Assembly (NCBI RefSeq): GCF_024586455.1
Contig: NC_065921.1
Coordinates: forward strand, 72,993,865-73,057,864
Reading direction: 5' to 3'
Length of the DNA: 64,000 nt
From: Bactrocera neohumeralis
Taxonomy: Eukaryota > Arthropoda > Insecta > Diptera > Tephritidae
The notes beneath the pieces were generated by a model. It searched no databases and was not told the origin of the DNA. It was given only the letters and a program-made list of their open reading frames with translations. A program made the translations under genes and the position numbers. The first letter of the stretch is position 1, and every line of letters starts with the position of its first letter. Shown piece after piece: positions 10,950-21,310 of the stretch.

Positions 10950-11508
10950 TTGGCTACGAAGCGAGCCAATTGTAGACACGTACCAAAACACACGGATCTT
11001 TTGCAAAAACAACGTCTAGTAGTGGTCCCAAAAGATAAGCTTGACAATGTGGCTGTGGCGAGGATTCAAGTGGGATGAAGTTTGGGGAAGAACTGATCAG
11101 AATGGGAGTCATGCTGCCTGTTTGAGCCCCTATGGACCGAAGGGGTGTGGAGAGCCTAAGGTCGCAGTAGTGCGTTGACAGCATGGGGCCACGTAACTCG
11201 CGATCCACTCCCGGAGTGTCTTAAGGCATGAGCAGGTCTTGAGATAGTTACAACCATTGTATGTATTCAACTTAACAGAGGGGAAGTTTGGATGAAGCTC
11301 TTTGACGCAGACGCAGCAAAAAGATTCCTCCGGCTCGGATAGGATTCAATGCTAGCACGATTCAGGGGGATAAGGAGGAACCCTGCTGCAAGGCGTTGCT
11401 TCAGTTCTTAATCTAAAACTTACCGACCCAAACGAGATTAGACCAGCGAAAGTACAGCCCTTGGCCGTGTAAATCCGGGTCAATTCCTGTAACATAGAAC
11501 CGGCTGTT
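10950..11508. repeat. less AT-rich stretch, probable retroelement untranslated sequence
   Basis: Composition differs from its flanks and no coding frame is convincing. The part at 11465-11505 (CGGGTCAATTCCTG then ACATAGAACC) resembles, in minus sense, the jockey 3' repeat found at 47640-47830 and 60180-60344. Assignment of the rest to a retroelement is a guess based on composition and its neighbour. Confidence 0.35.
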
Positions 11509-11790
11509 GTAGGAATTGCGCAGCTTCATTCTGGAAAATATAGCATGTTAAACTCTTACTTATCTAGAATCGACTCTGACATATCAAGTATATGTTCAAC
11601 GCTCAACGAATCCCGCATGACACTAACCACCTCTTTCCATGCCCTGCTAACCCAACACATATGACACCCGTCCGCTTATGGTCCGATTCCGTCCAAACAA
11701 CACATTTGCTGAAGCTATCGTTGGACAAACTCAATGACAACATATCTGAACTTTACCATTCTAACGCGGACTAGATAAGCGTTGCAACAA
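11509..11790 (+). mobile_element. jockey-like ORF2 C-terminal fragment
   Basis: The + strand reads IAQLHSGKYSMLNSYLSRID, then SRMTLT/PHDTNHLFPCPANPTHMTPV and LWSDSVQTTHLLKLSLDKLN across one frameshift. This is the cysteine/histidine-containing C-terminus of jockey-clade ORF2 (family pattern AQLRSGYCSxLNSYLSRID, SPHDTNHLFxCPAxPTHLTP). The element ends in GCAACAACAAT, a typical short 3' repeat tail. The reverse transcriptase is missing. Confidence 0.75.
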
Positions 11791-11905
11791 CAATGGAAGA
11801 GTTTATGTATATGACGTCGGAATAGTCCAACACTGAAGGTCATTCCAGCCAATGCTTATAAAATGTGTATGGAAATTGGAATAAAGATGAGCATTTAAGA
11901 GCATT
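11791..11905 (+). mobile_element. mariner (mellifera-like) remnant, internally deleted
   Basis: Reads VYVYDVGIVQH, then LKVIPANAYKMCME in the next frame. This is the same pairing of the block after the first catalytic Asp with the C-terminal block as at 141-325, but with a larger deletion. It abuts the jockey tail. Confidence 0.5.
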
Positions 11906-12124
11906 CCCAAGTTTCTACAAAAGGTTTGTAAGACTCATATTCGTAATCGGAGCAATAATGAAAGAAGTAATGATAACCAAATAATCTATTAATGATCATT
12001 CTTGATGGCTTCATATACTGAAGATAATGACTGTGTTGGACTTGCGACTACTTTCGAAACTCGAAGCATCAGAAAGAAGCTGCTGTAACAACCAATATTC
12101 ATTATTCTGCATCGATAATAGTCT

Positions 12125-12430
12125 TCTTCTTCATATAATACACCACCGCTTACGCGATTATAGCCGAGTTAACAACAGCGCGCCAGTCGTTTCTTCTTTT
12201 CGCTACGTGGCGCTAATTGGATATTCCGAGCGAAGCCAGGTCCTTCTCCACTTGGTCCTTCCAACGGATATACTTTTGCGATTTTCGAATAACTTTCATG
12301 CTGTGTTTTGTCCATCCGGACATATAATTGTCTTTCTAAAAAAAATTACTTCCAAAATGCCCTCGCTGAACTATGTAAATATCGTTCCATTGCGGTATTC
12401 GTCGTTGCCGACGCGCAAACATAAATCACT
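12125..12430 (-). mobile_element. RTE-like non-LTR retrotransposon 3' end
   Basis: The TTC-rich start at 12125, then CGCTTACGCGATTATAGCCG and AACAGCGCGCCAG, is the shared 3' end of the RTE-like family. On the minus strand LGYNRVSGG and the serine/glycine-rich pre-terminal region are visible, with fragments of the IVQ-type helix further upstream. Everything upstream of the C-terminal tail is missing. Confidence 0.7.
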
Positions 12431-12439
12431 TCTTTAGTA

Positions 12440-13234
12440 GTTTACTTTTTTAATACACCATACATACAACCATAGCAGCTTGAGAGTCTCAACAATCATA
12501 CAATTGTGTGTAAAGTATAAAGAAAATATAATCTCTTATATATCTCATATAGCTTATGTAATAATTGCAGTTGTAAAACACATATTCGCAGACCTGTGTG
12601 CATATAAGAACTATTAAATAGTTATCAGCACAAAGTAAATAACGAATCTCCAACGCTCTGACATCACACGACGAAAAACGAAAGCATAGCACAGCACCCC
12701 ATGTGACCTAAGCTCATAATTCGTGTGCGCCAAACAGTCTCAGCAATCAAAATGCCGATCAAGCAAAAACTAGCCAAAACGGTCGCGTCAATCAGCTGAC
12801 AAGGCAGCGCGAGTTATTCCCAATTGAGTAACTGTATTAAGAAGAGCAACCAACAAATTGCATTCCAAAAAGAACAACTGCAGCTTTGTTGTTCCACTGA
12901 CTCCACTGGCGGTGTGCCAATAAAACCAAAAAGCAACGACAACATAATTATAGTGTGTCCATCACGTCTAATGCAAACAGAGAAGATTTTATGTGCTGAA
13001 TTTTTTTGCTATCTTCTTTTTGTTTTTAATTTTTATTTTTTTTTTATTTTTGCTGTTTTTGTGTTGCCTTATGTAGGCTTATTACATATTGGGTGGTGAG
13101 TTGTTGGAACGATTTGATTTACTAGAACATGATTAAGAGTTTTCAAACTTTTCAGGCTTTGACATAAACTGTAATGGCTATATTTAAGAAGGGAGTAGTA
13201 AAAGTGGGGGCTAATATTCATTTAACATAAAAAA
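12440..13234. other. AT-rich intergenic DNA
   Basis: The interval 12700-12960 is less AT-rich and single copy. A 91-codon frame at 12824-13099 ends in a T-rich, hydrophobic tail and is not convincing. Confidence 0.35.
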
Positions 13235-14010
13235 AATTTATTTTAGCTTTCTTAATTTAAAGAAGAAATACAGAAAATTCAATTCTAATGGGGAGTGTTT
13301 ATTATCATTCGATAGAACATGCTTTGGCATTAATTTTTTGATGATGATCTCTTTCCAATGTTGGTCGTGGCTACTTCTCAGATGGTCCAACCGTTGAGTC
13401 AAATTTCCGATGACTTGTTCGAGCAAGGCCTGATTTGAAGCGGGATTGTCCTCATAGACTAAAGACTTAACATATTCCCACGGAAAAAGGTCTTACGGTG
13501 TGTTATCACATGATGTTGGTGGCCAATTGACCGGCCCTAAACGTGAAATTATGTACTCACTGAAGTGTTCTCTCAATAAATCCATTGATTGATGCGATGT
13601 GGGGGAAGTGGTGCCATCTTAAGGTGCGATAACGGTCGCATTAACGTTACGTTCTCACAGGCATCATCTTTGAACAAATATAGGACGACGATTCCGTCGG
13701 CCCACAACCCACACCAAAACGGTTTTTTTCTGGACGAAATGGCAGTTCTTGAATCCTTTTAGGTTGCTCTTCGTTCCAAATTCGGCAATTTCGCTTATTT
13801 ACATATCCACTGGGCCAGAATGAACCATATCGTTGAACAAGATTTGGTTCGAAAACGTCGGATCTTCTTGGACCTTTCAAGAGGCCATAAAGCAAAGCGA
13901 TTTTGTTTGGCAAGGTGGAGCGGCTTCAGTTCTTGCACAAGCTGAATTTTGTACGCTTTCAATTTAAGATCTCTACGCTGCAAACGGCGCCGAATCGACT
14001 CTTTACGGCT
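13235..14010 (-). mobile_element. rosa-like (DD41D) mariner, catalytic domain, decayed
   Basis: The minus strand gives KAYKIQLVQELKPLHLAKQ (13983 downward), FNDMVHSG (first catalytic Asp kept), DGTTSPTSHQSMDLLREHF (second Asp kept), WPPTSCDNTP then DLFPWEYVKS (third Asp kept), and the C-terminus LTQRLDHLRSSHDQHWKEII. Counting codons, 41 separate the second and third Asp, which places it in the DD41D group. Several frameshifts and stops break it, and the GGGTGATCC end is missing. Confidence 0.85.
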
Positions 14011-14104
14011 TTATTTTCTTAACTGGTCTTAAAATTTATATGATTTTTGTTAACTCTAACCTTAAAAAGATGCGTGTATAAAATCCAAAAAATAATTTTG
14101 GTGA

Positions 14105-14960
14105 CCACAAAGTGAAGTTGTTTGAGATAGCCGAAATTCTAAAGATATCAACTGAATGTGTATATCATATTCACGAATATTTGGGTATTAGAACACTCTG
14201 TGAAAAGTGGCTATCGCCCGAGCTCAATTTTCACCAAAAGCAATGACGAGTTGATGATTCGGAGCAGTGTTTGGAGTTGTAATAAGTCCGAGGTTTTGAG
14301 TCAATATGTGACAATGGATGAAACATGGCTCCATCATTTCATTCCTAAGTCCAATCGACAGTCATCAGAGTAGACTCCACACGAAGTGCAGACTATAAAG
14401 CGAGAAAAACCGCAGCAGTTGGCTGGAAAGTTTATGGCTATTTATTTTTATGGACTATCTTGGAGAGGGAAGTACCAACAACCGCGACTATTACATAGTG
14501 TTATTGGACCGTCTGAAAGACGAAATCTCTGAAAAAACTGCATTTGAATAAGAAGTAAATGCTGTTTTATCATGACAATGCACTGTGTGACAAATCAGTA
14601 AAAACGAAGGCAAAAATCTATGAATTGGGTTAAGAAATTGCCACAGAATTCTTCAGATCTAGTCCCCAGGGACTAGTTTCTGTTCTCAGATCTCAAAACA
14701 ATGCTTGATGGGAAGAAATTTTCGTCGAATAAAGACATGATCACTGAAACTGAGGTGTGGTCCCAAGAGACTAGTTTCTCAGATCTCAAAAGAACGCTCG
14801 CTTGGATGAAATTTTCTTCAAATGAAGACGTGATTTCCGTAACTGAAGTCTACAACTCGTACTACAAAATGGTAGATCACCCTTGAAGGGAACTATGTTG
14901 ACTAAAAGGAATTTTGCCGTTTCTTCAGGATTTTGTGATCAAAGATTTAAATCGGCGAAT
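14105..14960 (+). mobile_element. mariner (irritans-like) with internal tandem duplication
   Basis: Starts in the N-terminal half (KLFEIAEILKIS, then HIIHEYLGIRTLCEKWLSP) and continues to the C-terminal EGNYV-like end near 14900. The catalytic motifs TMDETWLHHF (14310), YHDNALCDKS (14565) and SSDLVPRD (14653) keep their Asp codons although frames are broken. The stretch 14660-14757 is followed by a diverged second copy at 14758-14849, so the region around the third catalytic Asp and the following helix is present twice. Confidence 0.8.
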
Positions 14961-15480
14961 TCACTACGGAGGGCTACTTAAGACCTCTTGAATACAGAAA
15001 CATATTTTAGGACTATTGCATTTAGTAAGGGCCATTTTAATAAAACAGAGTAGATCTTTATGGACACCATGGTCCTTAGTAGTGCTTTTTATTGAGATAT
15101 CTATTATTGGTATATCCGATTGAAGGGTATACAAGTGGCATTCAGTCAAAAGAAGTATACTCTCAGAAACGTGAATGTGCTACTTAGAAATTGACAAATC
15201 TTCAATGACCTGTGAGATGAGCGGTCCAGTAAGCAAGTCACTAGTGATTTACTTGTATTTGTTTGACTTTTACTGCTCCACTACGAGCATATTTGATGAC
15301 TCTGTTTGCTTTTCATAACGACATTTGAGGGCAACTGTATTAATGCAATGCGGCTTTACTCAGCTTTTGCCAAAAAAAAAAAAAAAAATCAGCACAGATT
15401 TATGATTTTATCTCACGCTACATTGCGAAATTGTTTTGAACCTTTGGCGAGACCTCTTCGCAAAGATCAGCGTGTCTACG
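14961..15480. other. intergenic DNA with A17 tract
   Basis: A run of 17 A lies at 15372-15388. Nothing else is recognised. Confidence 0.4.
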
Positions 15481-16300
15481 CGACCGAGCGAAGATGATAG
15501 CCGATGATCAGTTGATCAGACGATCTGTCGAACTGATTGCCAATCGCGTGGCCTACGAGCTCATCCGTTGCAACAATCGTTACCAATTTGATTTGCTCTT
15601 AATTTCGGGCTTCCAGTCAACGCAGCGCGCTACTGTGGCAACCGCTACAACAACCACACGCACCTAAATGCCAGTGTGGATTTCGCTATTTGTTTTTGCA
15701 TAAACTATGCTGCACTACTTGCCGATTGACGGCTGGGCTACCGCGCCACTTTCGTCATCGTCTAATCGCGCTTGCGGTGCGAAGGTGGTTGTGTCGGCTC
15801 AGCTGCGGATTGCGGCTGTGGCAGGATGCGTACGCGTTTCGTTTGCCCATCACATTCGCGACGAATTGATTAGCTGCGCTTCATTTACGTTTTGTGGCAC
15901 AACACGGCCACCGATATGTGCTATTAATCTGATTTCATTTAATTCGACTACGCCTGACACTGCCACCGCTACCGCTACCGCCACAGCCACAGTCGGCGAC
16001 CGGCAGCCGCATGTAAAGTCTTTCTGCCACCGTTTGTGCCACTGCCATGGCCTTTGCCGCACGACAGTGCTGCAGTTAGTACGGTTAGTGTTGAATAGTT
16101 CGGCTGTCGGCATAGTTCAGGTGCCACACTTGCCGCATGCAACACTTTCGGTAGTCTATCGTTTCCATGGGAATTACATACGTGCCGGATTGGTGTATGC
16201 TTTTGATTGCTATTGATTTGTGTGGCTTCCAATTGCAGGCATTCGCAGTCGAGAGTGGGCGCTGTGCTGACTCTCCGCTCTCAATATAAATACGATATAT
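15481..16300. other. GC-richer single-copy island
   Basis: This stretch is clearly less AT-rich than its surroundings and contains a short run of ACCGCT/GCCACA hexamers at 15960-15990. Open frames exist in several phases on both strands (the longest 169 codons at 15707-16216 on +), which is expected of GC-richer DNA with few stops and is not evidence of a gene. It could be a promoter, enhancer or exon of a host gene. Confidence 0.35.
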
Positions 16301-17002
16301 GTATGTATGGCTTGGCAATTTTCATATGTTACGTGTGTTACGTGACTGCTTAGAATTTGTATTAGGCGTGCTGCCTTAAGTTGGCTGTGGCTGCAGTATT
16401 GAGAAATGACTTGAGTAGAATTTAAGCGGAAATTATATCATATGGTTATTCTTTTGGTTGGGGTTCTTCTAGGTGCCGAGTTATTTCGATTTGAAATTAA
16501 TATCTGTACTTCATATCATATAGTTAAAGAAATATGGAAAATTTAGGCTTCAGCCATCGGTATCTCAATCTGTTTGTTGGAAATATCACACTGGTTCTGG
16601 GAACAACCTTACTAAGAACTGGAAAGAGTGAAAATGTTTCTGTCAAGAGAACCGCTGGAGAGGCATCTTTTGCTCGATTCTGAAACTCAATTCAAATCGA
16701 AAGTTTTAAAGAAAATGCGGTTTTGTCTCATTTCTAAAACTGTATTCAGAATTTTGATTTTTTTTTTGGTTTTTCGGAAAGTATTGGAGGGTCACTGTGT
16801 AAGAGATTAAAGTCAACAGTGTGATGTGAGTACTACAAAAAAGTTTGGTTCGCTGTATATCATTCGAAAGACAAGATCTCAATCATCTTGGACAGTTTTG
16901 TGAAGCTTGACGCGGTATTGTTTGAGTACGAGTCACGGGTGGACACCAACAAAGAGAAAATACGGAAGCGTTTTGCTATACGCTATGTGCTAGTTTCTTA
17001 TG

Positions 17003-17108
17003 CATCCATCTTGTAGTTCGTACCTGACACCAGGTGATTACTATCTGTTCCTCTTTATGGCGAGCGATTTTGCCGGAGAAAAATTCGTCTCTTCATCAGA
17101 CTTAGATT
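17003..17108 (+). mobile_element. mariner (cecropia-like) fragment around third catalytic Asp
   Basis: Reads YLTPGDYYLFLFMASDFAGE then KFVS, matching the family pattern YSPDLAPSDYHLFLSMANDFAGEKF. The third catalytic Asp is kept. Sequence back to about 16300 is too diverged to assign. Confidence 0.65.
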
Positions 17109-17249
17109 AGGGAAAATGCTGACAAGTCATTGGTCAGTGCCTACCTGACCTTAGCCGTATCATGCTATGTGAAATCTATGACCACTCATTCATCATGGGG
17201 CTGGGAGACTGCAGGAAATGCCCAGAGCAAGAGTACGCCAGTCAGCTTG

Positions 17250-18110
17250 TCAAGCTCTTCATACCGCGACACGCCACTCCTCATCGTACGAACTGTTCTT
17301 CGGCATTTTCCGAGAACCCATGGTCTCGTCTGCAGCTGTACGCAAGAAATGTAAAATGCCTTCTCACAATTCCCTTATATCGAGTTGCTGATGAGTGCTT
17401 TCAGAGAGCAGGAGTGCAAAACGTGTCGAAAATCGTTCGGCTGTCTGTTGTGATTGCAGCTTTTCGACGTCGAACCTTCCAGGTATTTGTTGACGCTGCA
17501 CAGAGGTGAGTGCTTAACTTGGCTGCAACAAGACAGTGGTCCGAGTCAATGTTAGGATCTCGGAGCGTACACACGTCTAAAACACCGGAGACATGTCTTT
17601 CGTCTATCACAACATTATTGATCTGGTTGGTGGCTTTTGGATCCGTAGACAGCCAGGTAGCTACAGATAACCATATTTCGGGTCCCGGCGAGGTCGATCA
17701 GCCTCAACCCATTTGGGGATGTTTCATCGTGAAGACTGAACTTACCGTTCGTTGTGCCAAAGATACCTTCCTTGGCCACCCTGCCGTGAAAGTCGCCAAG
17801 CACGATTTTGAAATCGTGACAAGGGCAGCTCTCATAGGTGCTCTCCAAGCGCTCATTGAAGGACTTCGCTTTGATGCGGATTGTGGCTAGACGTTCCGTT
17901 CCACCGGGGTGAATAACAGTTCTCGACGATGAAGTCACTCTCCCTTCACGAATGTCACACCGAATTTACGCTCCTTTAAGTGGCCACTGTAATAATTGCC
18001 ACAAGGACTTACGCGACTCAGTACTTGTCACGTCCATCGCATTTCTTGGACGGCGGTGATGTTAGCCTTTAACACGTTTACAGGGATCGTCATCAAAAGA
18101 GCGGTCACTT
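17250..18110 (-). mobile_element. RTE-like non-LTR retrotransposon, endonuclease domain
   Basis: The minus strand holds an apurinic-type endonuclease in pieces: ITAVQEMRWT (catalytic Glu region, near 18050), YYSGHLKERKFGVTFV, GGTERLATIRIKAKSF (17938 downward), IVLGDFHGRVAKEGIFGTT, NGLRLIDLAGTRNMVICS, then IDSDHCLVAAKLSTHLCAAS (17610-17401) with the SDH motif intact. It ends in NSSYDEEWRVAV near 17250. Order and motifs match the EN domain of RTE-type ORF2. Frameshifts and stops break it, and no RT follows. This is the only EN domain found in the window. Confidence 0.85.
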
Positions 18111-18147
18111 ATACTTCTGACTTTAGCTCGCCTTCAAACGGATGTTG

Positions 18148-18298
18148 TTTGGCTACCCAGAGGATACTCGGCCTAAGACCGGAAGTCGTAAATTGCATGA
18201 GCTATATGTAAAAGTATCATTTCTGGTCACTTCCAAGTGAATGGCGCTCAGAGAACTTTCCTGACTTGCATGAACTTCTACACATGGCTCCATCCTCC
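18148..18298 (+). repeat. 150-bp dispersed repeat, copy 2
   Basis: Matches 1479-1628 (minus) from TTTGGCTACCCAGAG to GGCTCCATCCTCC. It lies next to the endonuclease fragment but on the opposite strand, which implies an inversion or an independent insertion. Confidence 0.6.
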
Positions 18299-18589
18299 TG
18301 GGCGATTAGTCGAACGAATATAGGAAAAAGACCAATTCCGTAAAAAGTACTGCCGCATCAAAAACCACACACCTAAAAGAGCAACCGTTACTTCATGGAC
18401 TTCAAGATCTACATAGTAAAGAAAGACCGTTGAGTTATGTATCATCAAACACTTGCGTTCTGAATTTGGTTTTTAGTATTCCTTATAAATCTTTTCCTTA
18501 ATTAGTATAGCTGCTTAAGAAACGTGCGCTTTAGGGTAGACTAAAATATCTCGCGAATCGGCAGTCTTCATTGACAGCGTTGATTTCTG

Positions 18590-18750
18590 AAGACACAAAA
18601 AGCATTTTTGTAAGTCTCAAATCTGCTTTCGGGAAGGCATCTTCGCATCTACTTTGCTTTCATTTTTAGAGTCACTAAAAACATTTTCTTAGGTCACAAA
18701 TCTGCTTTCGGGAAGACATCTTCGCGTCCACTTTGCTCTCTATGCTAGAA
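18590..18750. repeat. 79-bp tandem duplication
   Basis: The motif ATCTGCTTTCGGGAAG occurs at 18621 and 18700, each followed by CATCTTCGC and ACTTTGCT, and the flanking bases also correspond. Two diverged units of 79 bp. Confidence 0.7.
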
Positions 18751-20389
18751 AAGTTGCCCAAAAGCATTTTTAATATGATTTTCTTAATTGATTTTTCGCT
18801 ATCAACCTGCTCAGTGAGCTACTTAAAGCCTTTCCATTTACTCAACATTAAAACTCCGCGTCTTTGCAACTCATGCCAACCTGAAATTTCGTTTCGAATT
18901 ACTTCAATATCATTACAATCACTATGCGCTCGCATGCCGTACTCCACTTGGCAGCTGGCAGCAACGGTGCATGGCAAATGTGAAGTGCCTATTTTTAGGC
19001 GCTCCTCCCTCAGTGCTGCACTCGACACTAATGCTGTGCGGTGTGCGGGTGTTGCGCCGTGTTCCACCTGAATTTCAGCTTTGTATTTCCGCACTCAAAA
19101 TTAATGAAAAGCTTTCATTACAGTCATTGTTTTTTTTTTTTTGCCTTCCTTTTGCCCATTTTCGGGTATTTCTTCTTTTATGCGCCTCTTATGTTTGTTG
19201 CTACTTTCTTATTCTATTTCTATGCAGCCTCTTATGAGCATCCCCTGCTAGGCTGCTGCGGACGTCTTGCTTCTTTTACACTTATTTTCGTTGGAGTCTT
19301 TCAAGGTGCAGCATTTCACTTTCAAATCAGTTGCAATCAACACGCCTAAGTCGGGCGCTTCACACCGCACTCCTCCCCCGCACAAAGAGTGTGAGCCGCA
19401 TGAAGCGCATGAGTGTGTGGCGTGTGTAATGAGTATAAGAGCGGTGGCCGCACATATTCTTATTGTACTCTAGTACTATTAAAATTTTTTATATAATTTT
19501 GTTGTTCATTTGTTTTTGGCAGGAGACTGCCAAAAAATATGCGAAATCATTTTTGTAGTGTGTGGGTGTGTGTGTGAAAGGGTGTGGAGTGCCAAAGAAA
19601 ATATTACTTGGCATGTGGTTGGGGGCGCAGCCGCCACTGAAGTGGGTTGCAGCGCCGAAAAATAGGCAAAAGCAGCTGGAAATGCAAGATTACTACGCAG
19701 TGCCTTTGCTGTTTGCGCCAAAAGGTAGGCAAAGCCTAGGCGGCAGCTGGTAAGGTGCTAGCACAGGCACTGGGGTCTCCTCGTCGGCATACGGCGTGTA
19801 TGCGTTCATTTGCAAAGCATAATTTTTGGTTGCCGTAGTCTGTTGGTAACATAAGAAGCTCTGCTGCCTTGCTCTATTTAAATTTGGAGCTAGATTTCAT
19901 TCCATTTGTATTACTTATTGTATTTTCTTTGTTACTTTTGTGTGCACACTTCAATAATTTCTATTTGCCACACTTGGCGTGTGTGAGCGCGTATTCTACT
20001 TTTTCATTTTTCTCCCTCGTCGTCTTTCGCATGGTTTCTTTTTGCCACAGCTTTGTTGTGTTAATTAAGCAAAAATGTTGATATTGTACTTCAAATGCGA
20101 AAGAGTTGAAGTGAAATAGAAAGAAAGGTGATCTGAGCAGTTTCGTGGCGAAATTTAAAGCTCAACTCGAGGTGCTTTAATAAGGTTCGTGAAGATTTTC
20201 GTTAGTTTATGAAATTATTGGTTTCGGAAGAGTTAAGAAAGCTGAAGTTGAAGTTTAGAGTTATACTACTAAAATAGATCTAAGTAAATTTCTGTGAAGT
20301 AATCGGCTTCTAGTGTTTTTAAGCTCAATAGAAAGAGGGAGTGCCACATTTAAGGGACAATGCTTAATGTGCCGAACGAACTAAAACCA
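18751..20389. other. intergenic, partly GC-richer single-copy DNA
   Basis: The part 18880-19780 is less AT-rich and single copy. Frames up to 112 codons occur on both strands without recognisable similarity. TG-rich runs lie near 19385-19430 and 19558-19580. Confidence 0.35.
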
Positions 20390-20965
20390 TCGCACGTTCG
20401 GTGAAGGGATCCAAAATAAGAAGGTCCTAATTTTCATAAGAAAAATTTTCAGCGATGGTGCTCACTTCTGGTTGATCGGGTACGTTAATATACGAACTTG
20501 TGGCATTTGAAGTGCCGATAAGACACAAGCCATTGTTGAGACGTCGTTACATCCTCAAAAAGTCACTGCTTGGTGTGCTCTTTGAGAAGAGGGAATCATT
20601 GGCATTAATGTTATTAATGAAGCCGATCATAATGTTACAGTCAATGGGGAACGTTATAGAACCATTATTATTGACTTTTCGAGCCTGAATTGAAGTATGT
20701 TGATGATGAAAAGACGTCTAGATGCCATCTAGTCAACGAAACAATCAATTTATCAAAGAAAGCTTTGACTTGTGCCTCCGCCAAAATCCAGCGATTAAAC
20801 ACTACTGGACTATTTTATTTTTGTGGGTTATGTGAGGTCGCTTATCTATGCATATAAGGCTGACACGATTGACGACTTGAAAGATAATATTCAGCGCATT
20901 ATTGCTGACCATTGTTGCAAAAGTGGCCGAAAATTAGACTGGAATTTGCTCAAGCTAACTAAATT
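20390..20965 (+). mobile_element. rosa-related mariner sublineage, decayed transposase
   Basis: The + strand reads KIFSDGAHFWLIGYVN (first catalytic Asp kept), VTAWCALWEEGIIGINV, NVTVNGERYRTIIIDFFEPE, NETINLLK, LDYFIFVGYVRSLIYAYKAD (third Asp kept) and TIDDLKDNIQRIIADH. The second catalytic block is scrambled. It differs from the main rosa-like copies (SLIYAYKADTIDDL against SKVYADNPASIQAL), so it is a second lineage, shared with 56540-56760. Confidence 0.75.
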
Positions 20966-21029
20966 ATATGCATTTCATTTCTTTTTATAAGACTGATGTC
21001 TAAAAAAGTGGGGTTTCTAGTTCTTTCTC

Positions 21030-21310
21030 AAGTAATTGCTTGCCTAGTCGGTTGGTGGGATGTAAAGACAGACATGCTGAGGCGATTTAGCCATGCCCTG
21101 TCTATCCGTCTGTCTATCCGAGTGTCTATCCATCTGTATTACGCGAAGTAGTCCTTCTGTTTTTGGGTTTGAGATTTCACAGGTCTTGCAGAACTACTAC
21201 GGACCGTTGACTTTGAGATTTCACAGGTCTTGCAGAACTCTTATGGTCCTTTGACTTTGTACGGACCTATATTGACCAGACTTGTGAGGACATAATAGAA
21301 TTTGGTGGAA
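21030..21310. repeat. fragment of the GGGTATT-type repeat with a 44-bp tandem duplication
   Basis: The CTGTCTATCCGTCTGTC run and the following TACGCGAAGTAGTCC resemble the start region of the repeat element at 25697-26660. GAGATTTCACAGGTCTTGCA occurs at 21171 and 21215, a two-unit duplication of 44 bp. Confidence 0.55.

Noticed and set aside
12824..13099. 91-codon frame with hydrophobic C-terminus
   Set aside because: The hydrophobic end is translated from a TTTTT-rich run. No start context or similarity.
15707..16216. 169-codon + frame in the GC-richer island
   Set aside because: Both strands and several frames are open here because stops are rare in this composition. The Thr/Ala run is a hexamer repeat and no domain is visible.
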